Below, piece by piece: positions 25,621 through 34,240 of a stretch of DNA of 64,000 nt (the stretch's first letter is position 1; every line of letters starts with the position of its first letter). Made by a program: the position numbers and the translations under genes. The notes under the pieces are model-generated. The model was not told where the DNA came from, searched no databases, and saw only the letters and a program-made list of their open reading frames with translations. Source of the DNA: an uncultured Sphaerochaeta sp. (GTDB lineage: Bacteria; Spirochaetota; Spirochaetia; Sphaerochaetales; Sphaerochaetaceae); NCBI RefSeq assembly GCF_963667405.1, contig NZ_OY763408.1:2689757-2753756 (forward strand), in the 5' to 3' direction.

Positions 25621-26616
25621 ATGAAAAAGTTTGGTCGGATTCTGGTTCTTGCTGTCGTCCTTATGGTGACGGCATCCCTGCTGTTCGCCGCTGGTGCGCA
25701 AGAGCAGAAGAAAGTAGTATTGAAGGTTGGGCATGTGTTTGCAGCAACCCACCCCTGGCAGATCAACCTCGAAGGCATGGCCAATGATGTGAGCGAAGCC
25801 ACAAACGGCGCTGTAGAAATCCAGGTCTTCCCGGCTGCACAGCTTGGTGGAGATCGTGACGTTGCAGAAGGTCTGAGACTTGGAACCATCGAGATGGGCC
25901 TGTTCGGAACCGGTGCCCTGCAGTCCTTGGACAAGAGAATGATCATCGAAGAGCTTCCGTATGCTTGGGAAACCAGAGAAAAGGCATATGCAGCCATGGA
26001 TGGAAAGCTTGGAGATGCTCTTGATAAGGTCATGCTCGAATACGGTATCGTAGGTCTCCATTATTGGGAGAGCGGCTATCGCCACATCACCAACAATACC
26101 AGACCCATCAACAGTGTTGCTGACCTCAAGGGTCTTGCACTCCGCGTTCCCGAAGCTGAAATGAGAATTGATACATTCAAGCAGCTTGGCGCACTTCCTA
26201 CTCCGCTTGCTTTCGGTGAACTCTTTACCGCTCTGCAACAGGGTGTTGTGTCCGGCCAGGAAAACCCGCTTGCAACCATCTACTCTTCCCGCTTCCAGGA
26301 AGTTCAGAAGTATCTCTCCCTCTCCTACCACATCTGGGGTTCAGGCTATCTCGGAATCAGTGAGAAGGCATGGAAGTCCCTTTCAAAAGAACAGCAGGAT
26401 ATCCTCGTTGAGAAGGCAGTTGCTTGGGGCATTAAATGTCGCCAGGACATCGCCAGCAGCGATGCTGAATATCTTGAAATGTTGAAGAAAGATGGCATGC
26501 AGGTCAACGAGACCAACTTTGCAGAGTTCCAGAACGCGGTCAAGCCCGTTTGGGACAAGTATGAGAAGGAATATGGTACAGAGTTGATGAGTCTTGTTCG
26601 TGAGTATGCAAAGTAA
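25621..26616 (+). CDS. dctP: TRAP transporter substrate-binding protein DctP
   Basis: A 331-residue DctP-family protein with a signal peptide (MKKFGRILVLAVVLMVTASLLFA) and mature start AGAQEQ. Family segments include KVGHVFAATHPWQ near residue 38, VEIQVFPAAQLGGDRDVAEG near 73 and the DLKGLALRVPEAEM stretch with the carboxylate-binding Arg near 168. It captures a carboxylate or sugar acid in the periplasm. ATG 25621 follows AAAAGGAG. The operon faces away from the transketolase genes, whose pathway it may feed. Confidence 0.92.
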   Translation: MKKFGRILVLAVVLMVTASLLFAAGAQEQKKVVLKVGHVFAATHPWQINLEGMANDVSEATNGAVEIQVFPAAQLGGDRDVAEGLRLGTIEMGLFGTGALQSLDKRMIIEELPYAWETREKAYAAMDGKLGDALDKVMLEYGIVGLHYWESGYRHITNNTRPINSVADLKGLALRVPEAEMRIDTFKQLGALPTPLAFGELFTALQQGVVSGQENPLATIYSSRFQEVQKYLSLSYHIWGSGYLGISEKAWKSLSKEQQDILVEKAVAWGIKCRQDIASSDAEYLEMLKKDGMQVNETNFAEFQNAVKPVWDKYEKEYGTELMSLVREYAK

Positions 26617-26647
26617 GCTGAGCGAGAACTGTTACTAGTATTCTATG

Positions 26648-26683
26648 AGGGGGCGGAAAAGAAGCTACTTCTTGATGCCCCCT
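26648..26683 (+). terminator. Stem-loop between dctP and dctQ
   Basis: AGGGGGC/GCCCCCT outer arms and AAGAAG/CTTCTT inner arms form a two-part hairpin starting 31 bases after the dctP stop. TTTG follows. It is probably an expression step-down between binding protein and permeases. Confidence 0.6.
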
Positions 26684-26701
26684 TTGCTGATGGAGTCACC
26701 C

Positions 26702-27208
26702 ATGTACCAACGATTTAAAAGTTCCCTAACAAAGATCATCGATGCTTTCCTGGTGATTGATCTACTACTCATGGTCTTCTTTGTTTTTCTTGGAATCATC
26801 ATGAGATATGTCTTGAAGAAACCCTTGGTCTGGGGTGAGGAGGTTGCCCTTCTCGGACAGATCTGGCTGACCTTGATCTCCGTGGGAGTACTCTGCTGTA
26901 AGGTCGACCATATGGTGGTTGACTATATTTCGAGCCACCTCTCCCTCAAGAAGAAACTGATTCTTGATATCGTGAACCACTCCTTGATTACTATCTTTTT
27001 TGTAGTAATGACCTATTCGGGTACTGTGGTTGTCGATATGACAAAGAAATCCATCACTCCCGGCTTAGGGATCTCCGTCTCCTACATGTACCTTCCCACT
27101 GTCATCGGAGGTGTCTTGGCTATCTTCTTTAGCGTCGATTTACTTGTATCGGCCTGCATAGAACTGAGATCCCTCAAATCCTTGGAAACACCTAGAGAGG
27201 CAAACTAA
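26702..27208 (+). CDS. dctQ: TRAP transporter small permease DctQ
   Basis: A 168-residue four-span membrane protein of the DctQ family, with VFLGIIMRYVLKKPLVWGEE near residue 30 and QIWLTLISVGVLCCKVDHM. It links the binding protein to the large permease. The ATG at 26702 has GGAG six bases upstream; a longer frame from 26645 would run through the hairpin. Confidence 0.88.
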   Translation: MYQRFKSSLTKIIDAFLVIDLLLMVFFVFLGIIMRYVLKKPLVWGEEVALLGQIWLTLISVGVLCCKVDHMVVDYISSHLSLKKKLILDIVNHSLITIFFVVMTYSGTVVVDMTKKSITPGLGISVSYMYLPTVIGGVLAIFFSVDLLVSACIELRSLKSLETPREAN

Positions 27209-28483
27209 ATGATTGTATGGCTGTTATTATCCCTATTTGTATTCATCGCAATGGGAATTCCCATTGCCTTCTCTATCGGTTTGTCCAGCCTGCTCTATTT
27301 GGTTGCATCTGACATACCTTTATCCCTTATCGCCCAACGTTCAGTGATGGGAGTCTTTTCCTACTCCTTTTTGGCCATCCCCTTCTTCGTGCTTTCCGGT
27401 ATGATCATGGAACGGGGAGGAACCACAAGGAGACTCATGAAACTGGCAAACAGCTTTGTAGGCCATTTCAAAGGTGGCTTGGCAGTAGTTGATATCGTGG
27501 TAAGTATGATGTTTGCAGCACTCTCCGGATCTGGCGTAGGTGGAACAGCGGCTGTCGGAGCAATCATGATTCCTTCCATGAAAAGAAAGGGATACTCCGG
27601 TGCCTTTGCTGCTGCAGTTGAAGGAACGAGTGGAGTTTTGGCTTCCATTATCCCTCCCAGCCTCACTATCGTCATCATCGGTGTCACCGGTGGTGTCTCC
27701 ATCGGAAGAATGTTCTTTGCAGGGATTGTTCCAGGAATCATCTGTGGGTTGGCACTGATAGTGGTGGCGGTTATCATATCCCGCAAACGCGGCTATGGTG
27801 GCGATGAAAAATCCACGTGGAGAACCCGCTTCTCTGCAATGAAACACGCTATTCTTCCGCTTGTGAACCCGATCATCATCCTTGGTGGCATCTTCGGCGG
27901 TATCTTCACCGTAACGGAAGCCGCAGTGGTCTCAGTTGTCTACTCTCTTATCCTTTCCATGGGAATCTATCGTGAGATGACATTCAAGGACTTGATAGAA
28001 ATCTGCATCAAGACCATCAGGATTTCTTGTGCTATCCTGATTATCATCGCAATCTCAAGCTTGTTTGCCTGGATTCTGACTGCAGAAAGGGTACCGCAGA
28101 GATTGACCGTATTCTTCTCGCAGGTATCGCCGAACAAGTATGTCTTCTTCCTGTATATCAACCTGTTGCTTCTGGTGCTGGGAACGTTTATGGAAAGTTC
28201 AGCCCTTGTGCTGATCCTCATCCCGACCCTGTTGCCGGTAGCATCTGCGTTCGGTATCGATCCGGTGCATTTTGGCATCATCTTCTTGATCAACCTGACC
28301 ATCGGAGCAAACACTCCACCCTTGGGAGTAACACTGATGACCGGTGCAAAGATTGCGGAAGTACCCTTCTACAGTGCGGCGAAAGAAGTAATTCCATTCC
28401 TCGGAGCGATGGTGGTAGCACTCTTGCTGTTCACCGTATTCCCACAGATTGTCCTGTGGCTGCCCAACATGGTGTTCGGCTAG
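27209..28483 (+). CDS. dctM: TRAP transporter large permease DctM
   Basis: A 424-residue DctM-family permease with about twelve spans. Family segments are SYSFLAIPFFVLSGMIMERG near residue 50, ALSGSGVGGTAAVGAIMIPS near 105, IPPSLTIVIIG near 145 and NLTIGANTPPLGVTL near 370. The ATG follows directly on the dctQ stop codon, so the two are coupled. A strong terminator ends the operon. Confidence 0.93.
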   Translation: MIVWLLLSLFVFIAMGIPIAFSIGLSSLLYLVASDIPLSLIAQRSVMGVFSYSFLAIPFFVLSGMIMERGGTTRRLMKLANSFVGHFKGGLAVVDIVVSMMFAALSGSGVGGTAAVGAIMIPSMKRKGYSGAFAAAVEGTSGVLASIIPPSLTIVIIGVTGGVSIGRMFFAGIVPGIICGLALIVVAVIISRKRGYGGDEKSTWRTRFSAMKHAILPLVNPIIILGGIFGGIFTVTEAAVVSVVYSLILSMGIYREMTFKDLIEICIKTIRISCAILIIIAISSLFAWILTAERVPQRLTVFFSQVSPNKYVFFLYINLLLLVLGTFMESSALVLILIPTLLPVASAFGIDPVHFGIIFLINLTIGANTPPLGVTLMTGAKIAEVPFYSAAKEVIPFLGAMVVALLLFTVFPQIVLWLPNMVFG

Positions 28484-28508
28484 AACCCCATACCTTTCAG
28501 ACTCCTTT

Positions 28509-28544
28509 GGGATGCGAAGCAGTGCTTTGCATCCCTATTCTTTT
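28509..28544 (+). terminator. Terminator of the first TRAP operon
   Basis: A 12-base-pair stem (one G-U pair) with a 3-base loop starts 25 bases after the dctM stop and is followed by TATTCTTTT, a typical intrinsic terminator. Confidence 0.8.
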
Positions 28545-28567
28545 GGTTGTGCAGAGAGCATAGAAAG

Positions 28568-28589
28568 GGGCACCCGAACTTGGGTGCCC
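28568..28589 (-). terminator. Terminator of the methyl-transfer/TRAP operon
   Basis: GGGCACCC and GGGTGCCC arms enclose a 6-base loop. On the minus strand CTTTCTAT follows. It lies 20 bases after the last gene (UroD family). Confidence 0.7.
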
Positions 28590-28609
28590 ACTCTCTTTCC
28601 TACCTGAAC

Positions 28610-29668
28610 CTACTCTTTCTCGGTGATCGCCTGAACCATTGCCTTGAAGTTCTCCATCGGAACATCGAGCTGTACATTGTGCGTAGGACCTGCAATGTAT
28701 CCGCCATCCTTGCCAAGAATAGATATCATCTGCTTGGTGGTTTCATACACTTCTTCGGCTTTGGAGAACGGAAGTACACTCTGTTGGTCAATTCCTCCCC
28801 AGAAGCAGAGCTTCGACCCATACAGCTTTTTCAATTCAGCGGGGTCCATGCAGTTGGGTTGGATTGGGTTGAGAATATCAACTCCTACTTCCATCAGCTC
28901 TCCGATAATGGGATTGATGACACCATCGGAGTGATAGGCAACAACGATATCCTTGTTTATCTCACGCAGTGATGCGATGAAAGCCGCCATCCTTGGCTTG
29001 AGGAAGGTTCTCCAGGTATCCGGACTGATCATCATACCGTTTTGGCTGCCCACATCATCACCGATCCAGATCATATCCACACCCAAGCGAACCATCTCCT
29101 TTGCCACTTCCCTATGATAGTTGAAGGGAATATCCAAGATGGCATGGGCGATATCTGGATCAAGATAGAAATCCATCATCATCTGTTCCAAACCACGAAG
29201 TCCCCAAGCGCTTTCAAAAATGGTGGTTTTTACCACGCCGGTAATACAGTGGGTTTGCCCATGGTTTGCCAACAGCTTCTTGACCGGTTCGTACAAGTGA
29301 GGTCTGTGAGGATCCGGGGCTTTGAACGAGGCAACTGCTGCGTCATCGGCAAGAGGGTTCTTCTCAACTTCGGTATAACGTCCGTTTCCAAATGGAGTGG
29401 AGTATTCGACCGCCTTCCAGCCGACACCCCACTCATCGGTATAGTGTTCTCCCGGTTGGTTGTAGGCGGTCATCCAGCCAACACTATCCAAAAGAAGGTC
29501 ACTGCCGATGGCGATGTCCAAAGCATAAGGATCTGAGGCGAGATCCAGGGAAGGGTACTCCCCCAGCAATCTCTGTTTGAATTCAGGAGTGAAAGACACT
29601 TGCATGGGTGGGCGATCGGGCCTCTGATGGGCCAACATCATCATTATTCTCTCTTTCGCAGTCATCAT
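28610..29668 (-). CDS. UroD/MtaA family protein (probable corrinoid methyltransferase)
   Basis: A 352-residue TIM-barrel protein of the uroporphyrinogen decarboxylase superfamily. It lacks the N-terminal substrate motif of true HemE. It shows YHSDGVINPII near residue 245 and YIAGPTHNVQLDVPMEN near 330, as in UroD-like methyltransferases such as MtaA, MtbA and MtvA. In those the zinc site is HxCG; here the second ligand position reads HSDG, so metal use may differ. It is the last gene of an operon that starts with a corrinoid protein, making methyl transfer to or from corrinoid the likely job. Confidence 0.82.
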   Translation of the reverse strand: MMTAKERIMMMLAHQRPDRPPMQVSFTPEFKQRLLGEYPSLDLASDPYALDIAIGSDLLLDSVGWMTAYNQPGEHYTDEWGVGWKAVEYSTPFGNGRYTEVEKNPLADDAAVASFKAPDPHRPHLYEPVKKLLANHGQTHCITGVVKTTIFESAWGLRGLEQMMMDFYLDPDIAHAILDIPFNYHREVAKEMVRLGVDMIWIGDDVGSQNGMMISPDTWRTFLKPRMAAFIASLREINKDIVVAYHSDGVINPIIGELMEVGVDILNPIQPNCMDPAELKKLYGSKLCFWGGIDQQSVLPFSKAEEVYETTKQMISILGKDGGYIAGPTHNVQLDVPMENFKAMVQAITEKE

Positions 29669-29678
29669 CTTGTTCCTT

Positions 29679-30968
29679 TTATTGCATGAGATTCGGGAGC
29701 CATGTCACAATCTGTGGGAAGAAGGTCATCAACAGCAGTACCGTAAGCAAGGGTATGAAAAACGGCAGGATTGCCTTAACCATCTTCTGAAAACTGATTC
29801 CTGCCAAGTTTTGCGTGATGAACAGCACGATCCCAAAAGGCGGCGTCAACAAACCGATCATCAGGTTCAATACCATGACCACACCAAACTGCAAGGGATC
29901 AACTCCCAGTGCAATGGCTGGGGCATACAGGATTGGGCCAAAAATCATAATGGCAGCTATAGCCTCAAGAAAACAACCGACGATCAGGAAGAATACGTTG
30001 ATCATCAACAAGAATATGATTGGGCTCTGGGTCACGCCTCCAATCCACTGGGCAAACTGATAGGTCAGACCGCTACGGGCCAAAACCCATCCATAGAACG
30101 CAGCTGCAGCAATAACAATACCAATGCCTGCAGTATCACGGGCAGTTTCCTTGAGGATGGTGAACAGCGTTTTCAAATTCAGTTCCTTGTAGACGAAAAA
30201 ACTGACCAAAAGGGCATACGCTGCTGCAATGACGGCAGACTCCGTTGGAGTGAAAACTCCTGTCCAGATACCTGCCAGAAGAATCACCGGAGTAAGCAAG
30301 GCTAAAACAGCCTGCTTGAAGGAAACCCATAGCGCTTTGGGTGTAGGAAATGGCATGCGAGGATAGTTGCGCTTGCGGGCATATAGTACCACCATGACCA
30401 TCATGGTGACGGTCATCAGAATTCCAGGGACTACTCCACCGAGAAACAGCTTACCTACTGAGACACCACTGATGGTGGAGTAGACAACCATGGGTACGCT
30501 CGGAGGGAAGATGGGTCCGATGGTGGAAGAGGCTGCGGTAACCGCTGCACTGAACTCTGCATCATACCCGTTTGATTTCATAGACTCAATTTCGATACGA
30601 CCAAGTCCAGCCGCATCAGAAACTGCAGCACCGGACATACCTGCGAACAGAAGACTTGCAAAAATGTTTGCGTGGGCCAAGCCCCCAGGGAGGAATCCTA
30701 CCGAAGTATTGGCAAAGTCAAAAATTTTCTTGGTGATACTCGAACCATTCATCACCTTGGCAGCAAGGATGAACAAGGGAATGGTCAAGAGGAGGAAGTT
30801 CATGAGGCTGTAGGTCATCTTTTGGGATATGACTCCAGCATTGACCCATGCACTGACAGCTCCGATGTTCACAATATAGCCTGCCAAACCACTGATGATG
30901 AGGGCTTTCCCGACAGGGATGCCCAAGGCAAGCAGGACAATCAGTCCAAGTGTCAAGATATAATACAT
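29679..30968 (-). CDS. dctM: TRAP transporter large permease DctM
   Basis: A 429-residue DctM-family permease with about twelve spans: LLFAGMSGAAVSDAAGLGRIE near residue 100, IFPPSVPMVVYSTISGVSVG near 145 and LNLMIGLLTPPFGIVLF near 365. ATG 30968 overlaps the dctQ stop (TAATG) and has AGGAGG upstream. A longer frame from 31100 would run into dctQ. It belongs to the methyl-transfer operon, so its cargo is probably the methylated substrate. Confidence 0.93.
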   Translation of the reverse strand: MYYILTLGLIVLLALGIPVGKALIISGLAGYIVNIGAVSAWVNAGVISQKMTYSLMNFLLLTIPLFILAAKVMNGSSITKKIFDFANTSVGFLPGGLAHANIFASLLFAGMSGAAVSDAAGLGRIEIESMKSNGYDAEFSAAVTAASSTIGPIFPPSVPMVVYSTISGVSVGKLFLGGVVPGILMTVTMMVMVVLYARKRNYPRMPFPTPKALWVSFKQAVLALLTPVILLAGIWTGVFTPTESAVIAAAYALLVSFFVYKELNLKTLFTILKETARDTAGIGIVIAAAAFYGWVLARSGLTYQFAQWIGGVTQSPIIFLLMINVFFLIVGCFLEAIAAIMIFGPILYAPAIALGVDPLQFGVVMVLNLMIGLLTPPFGIVLFITQNLAGISFQKMVKAILPFFIPLLTVLLLMTFFPQIVTWLPNLMQ

Positions 30969-31426
30969 TATGCAGACCTCCTGAAGAGGGCAACCAAATC
31001 GATGAGTGCACACACCAGCATTCCCAACCCCCCGAGCAGTACGATGAGATACATGTACCCGTTGGTCATCCATTCGAGTGTAGGAATCACAATATCCCAA
31101 TTGGTAACCGTTTTCTCCACTGCTCCATAACAGAAAATGAATAACATGAGTGACAAGAGGAGTGCATTGAAAATCTCTACACCTTTCTTGATTCGAGGAG
31201 GCAATTTCTCCAAGAGCGTAGTAATGACCATGTGCCCGTGTGAGTACATCAAGACAACTGAGCCTATGAAAACGATTGCAACGAAAAGGACTCGTCCAAA
31301 CTCTACCGTCCAGGAGGTGGGAACATGGAGAATAACTCGTGCAACTACTTGCAAAAGCACTACGAGGAAGAGGATGGCTATCAGCAAACCTCCAACTAAA
31401 TCAGCAAACTGGATAATTTTTTTCAT
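30968..31426 (-). CDS. dctQ: TRAP transporter small permease DctQ
   Basis: A 152-residue four-span membrane protein with VVARVILHVPTSWTVEFGRVL near residue 33, the DctQ pattern, and a MYSHGHMVITTL stretch. I take ATG 31426 (AAAGG upstream) as the start. It overlaps dctM by one base and is separated from dctP by a stem-loop. Confidence 0.88.
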   Translation of the reverse strand: MKKIIQFADLVGGLLIAILFLVVLLQVVARVILHVPTSWTVEFGRVLFVAIVFIGSVVLMYSHGHMVITTLLEKLPPRIKKGVEIFNALLLSLMLFIFCYGAVEKTVTNWDIVIPTLEWMTNGYMYLIVLLGGLGMLVCALIDLVALFRRSA

Positions 31427-31458
31427 ACTATCAGCCTTTGCAATAGAGTACATGGACA

Positions 31459-31482
31459 GGCAACAGGAGGAATCCCGTTGCC
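31459..31482 (-). terminator. Stem-loop between dctP and dctQ
   Basis: Nine-base arms (GGCAACAGG against CCCGTTGCC, one mismatch) flank a 6-base loop in the dctP-dctQ gap. It is the counterpart of the stem-loops behind the other binding-protein genes. Confidence 0.5.
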
Positions 31483-31505
31483 CATCCTTTTGTACACTAT
31501 ATCAC

Positions 31506-32504
31506 TTATAGATCCATGATCCTCTTTCTCAATCCGGGAGCCCACTGGGTCTTGTCATACTCCTGCATGACAGGTTCAGCAAGCTTTCTGAATGCTTCTG
31601 CATCCGGCTGGACCAAGATCATGCCGGCATCCACCAACTTCTGGATGTAGACCGTATCAGGATTGTAAGAGATCTTCTTGATGTGGGTTTCGGCATCCTT
31701 CCAAGCAGCGAGCAACAAGCTCTGGTCGTCTGCAGAGATGGTGTCAAACCACTTCTTGGAAATCTGATACCGTGCGGTGGACCAGACGTGAGCGGTGTTG
31801 ATCAGATACTTCTGAGCCTCATGGTACTTATAGGTATAGATGGTCTCAGGCGGATTCTCTTGGGCGTCAACGGTACCAGTCTTCAGTGCCATGTAGACTT
31901 CGGGGAAGTCAACAACGGTGGGAATTGCGCCGAAGGCCTCGAAAACCTTGATGCGTACTGGGTATTGGGGAAGGCGGAAACGCAGACCTTTGAGATCAGC
32001 AGGAGTCTTGATCTCCTTGTTGGAGGTCACCATGCGCGATCCACGGACTGCGATGGCAGCAGTGATGATTCCAGCCTTCTCTTCGAGCAGACCGTTCATC
32101 TCGTCGCCAACAGTTTCCCAGAACTTGTAGAGGTGCTCAACGTCACGAATGACGAACGGTTCCTCAAAAACAGTGTACTCGGGCATATACATGATAAGGT
32201 CCATGATACCCTGAGCTGCCATTTCGACGGTGCCGCTGGCAATTGCCTCAACAACTTCACGCTCGCCTCCTAGGGCGCCACTCGGGTGAATAATGACCGT
32301 GATACGGCCATTGCTCCGCTCTTCGGTCAATTTCTTAAACTCAACCATGAGCTCATGTACCGGCCCCTCAGGCGGGAATACGGATGCCACATTGACGGTC
32401 ATCTTCTTTGCCGCAGCACCACTTTCAGCGGTACCAGCGCCGAAGATTGGCACTGCAATAAGTGCAATAACCATAAGAGCCAACAGAATTCGATGCTTTT
32501 TCAT
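31506..32504 (-). CDS. dctP: TRAP transporter substrate-binding protein DctP
   Basis: A 332-residue DctP-family protein with a signal peptide (MKKHRILLALMVIALIAVPIF) and mature start GAGTAESG. It shows ITVIIHPSGALGGEREVVE near residue 70, TPADLKGLRFRLPQYPVR near 172 (carboxylate-binding Arg) and TGTVDAQENPPETIY near 215. It sits inside the methyl-transfer operon, so it probably binds the compound that is demethylated. That the substrate is a carboxylate is inferred from the family. Confidence 0.92.
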   Translation of the reverse strand: MKKHRILLALMVIALIAVPIFGAGTAESGAAAKKMTVNVASVFPPEGPVHELMVEFKKLTEERSNGRITVIIHPSGALGGEREVVEAIASGTVEMAAQGIMDLIMYMPEYTVFEEPFVIRDVEHLYKFWETVGDEMNGLLEEKAGIITAAIAVRGSRMVTSNKEIKTPADLKGLRFRLPQYPVRIKVFEAFGAIPTVVDFPEVYMALKTGTVDAQENPPETIYTYKYHEAQKYLINTAHVWSTARYQISKKWFDTISADDQSLLLAAWKDAETHIKKISYNPDTVYIQKLVDAGMILVQPDAEAFRKLAEPVMQEYDKTQWAPGLRKRIMDL

Positions 32505-32531
32505 GTTTCTTACCCCTTTTTGTTGTATCGA

Positions 32532-32549
32532 TTACCGTTTACCGGTAAA
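32532..32549. promoter_or_regulatory. Palindrome upstream of the second dctP
   Basis: TTTACCGGTAAA (32538-32549) is a perfect 12-base palindrome, with an extra TTACCG half-site abutting it at 32532-32537. It lies in the 65-base gap between the corrinoid-related genes and dctP and may allow separate control of the transporter. Confidence 0.4.
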
Positions 32550-32569
32550 TCCAATAACTCACGCTATAT

Positions 32570-33250
32570 CTAAAGCCTTTCTTTGAAAGGAACTCTACGA
32601 TTCGGGCATTGCTCACGCTCGCAGTACGCACAGCTCTCATAATCGGTAAGGGGGGAGGCAAACAGCAGACCTGCTATGGTTTTGTTCGGTATCATGAGCG
32701 AGCTTTCTGTTAGTTTCACCCCGATTCCTTGCGTACCCCCCAATAGTTCGAACAAACCACCCATTTGTTCAATTGGCCAAATATCCACATTCCCAGAACC
32801 TGGGTTCAGGCTCAGCGGCTTGGTGATTCCATACTGCTCTCTGCAAAACTCTCGAAGTTTCTTCCTTGCACATGCCAATGCCTGCGTCTTCAATTCATCA
32901 AGCCAATAGGGAGCGAGCATATCAAACTCGGTCAGGTCATAGGTTTCCAGCTCATTCCCACAGGTTGCCACATAGCCGATGACCCGATGAATCTCCTTGA
33001 GAGCAGAGAGAGCTTTACCAACAAATCGGACTGAGCCGATTGCTACCGAAGGCAAATTCCCTACCTCTTCGTGCGTATCAATGATCAGAGGCTTGAGCAA
33101 AACCTTGGGTTGAAGACGGGAATTGGCAAGCTCAAAAAGCGCAAGAGCCTGCTCTTGAGAGTCATCCAGCGAGTCAAACCGAATTGCTCTCTGGTAGCTT
33201 TCAAGATTCAGTGTGCAATCTGTCCTCAACACCATCACTTCCTGCTTCAT
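32570..33250 (-). CDS. MetH activation-domain-like protein
   Basis: A 226-residue protein resembling the reactivation (AdoMet-binding) domain of B12-dependent methionine synthase, in the short stand-alone form found next to corrinoid methyltransferases. Matching segments are LREFCREQYG, SLNPGSGNVDIWPIEQMGGL near residue 148 and IGVKLTESSLMIPNKTI near 172. The C-terminus has CAYCEREQC plus NRR, a possible metal or iron-sulfur site. It may help recycle or methylate the corrinoid. ATG 33250 is chosen; a GTG at 33262 overlaps the ribosome site. Confidence 0.8.
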   Translation of the reverse strand: MKQEVMVLRTDCTLNLESYQRAIRFDSLDDSQEQALALFELANSRLQPKVLLKPLIIDTHEEVGNLPSVAIGSVRFVGKALSALKEIHRVIGYVATCGNELETYDLTEFDMLAPYWLDELKTQALACARKKLREFCREQYGITKPLSLNPGSGNVDIWPIEQMGGLFELLGGTQGIGVKLTESSLMIPNKTIAGLLFASPLTDYESCAYCEREQCPNRRVPFKERL

Positions 33251-33262
33251 ACGCACAACCAC

Positions 33263-34240
33263 CTAGCTTGTGTGAATCTGACACGGGATGTCAGACTCAC
33301 CAAGCGAATTCCACGCCTCGATGAGCAGGTCCTCTGCCTGAACATTCGCAGCATGGATACACACCAAACCAATACGAATTGCATCGGTGAGCTGGCTCTC
33401 CTGAATCGAGTACTGCTCTCCAACTGCACTCACACTCCACACCTTTCCTTTCCGAGCGGGCACGAACCCCTTGATACGAAAGAAGGCGGGAGAAACCTGT
33501 GTCAAAAACTTGGTCAGATGAATATGTTCACACGCTTGTTCCACCACAAAGAGACAGCTCTTTGGCCTGCCTTGATCACCCCATCCGAGATACAACGATG
33601 CATCGGTTGTTGTCTGTGCTTTCGTTTTCTTTCCAGAGAGAAGCAATGAAACAAATGCTTCATCCACCTTACCAAACGAGGTAGGAACCAGTGGTGCACC
33701 AGGACACAGGATATCAATTGCCTTTCTGACCGACTCCAGGCCTAACTCATCAACTAAGTCTTTCTTGTTCAGGATGAACCAATCGCTGTAAACCACCTGC
33801 TCTTCCAGCGTCATCAACGACTGGGAGAGTAGAGGATATCGCTGTGCATCGATGATGCAGAGCATTCCTTTGTACGAGACCCGCTGCTCGGTACGAGCGG
33901 CTACCATACAGATGATATCCATCAATGAAGATGGCTTTGCCAAGCCCGAGGCTTCGACAAAGATGACATCCGGCATAAGGAGGGACATTTCTTCAATGGT
34001 TTTGACAAACGACCCACTGAGACAGTTGCAGAAAATCTGCCCACCTGAAAGACTCTTTGTGGAAACAATGCCACTTGATTGGTTCACCAGTGCCCCATCG
34101 ATACTTATTGAACCAAAATCGTTGAGGATCAGACCAACTTGTAGTGTTTGCATATGCTCCAACAGGCTGTTCAGGACCGATGTTTTGCCTGAACCAAGAA
34201 AGCCTGTGATGATGAAGAGCGATATGCTTTTCTGCTTCAT
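33263..34240 (-). CDS. CobW/G3E family GTPase
   Basis: A 325-residue G3E GTPase with P-loop GFLGSGKTSVLN near residue 11, a metal-type FCNCLSG motif near 65 (CxC in place of the usual CxCC), Walker B IFVEASGLAKP and NKKDLV for guanine. The C-terminal CobW domain is short. G3E proteins deliver metals or activate metalloenzymes; in corrinoid clusters they may assist cofactor or zinc loading. Its ATG overlaps the stop of the upstream methyltransferase gene by four bases. Confidence 0.85.
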   Translation of the reverse strand: MKQKSISLFIITGFLGSGKTSVLNSLLEHMQTLQVGLILNDFGSISIDGALVNQSSGIVSTKSLSGGQIFCNCLSGSFVKTIEEMSLLMPDVIFVEASGLAKPSSLMDIICMVAARTEQRVSYKGMLCIIDAQRYPLLSQSLMTLEEQVVYSDWFILNKKDLVDELGLESVRKAIDILCPGAPLVPTSFGKVDEAFVSLLLSGKKTKAQTTTDASLYLGWGDQGRPKSCLFVVEQACEHIHLTKFLTQVSPAFFRIKGFVPARKGKVWSVSAVGEQYSIQESQLTDAIRIGLVCIHAANVQAEDLLIEAWNSLGESDIPCQIHTS

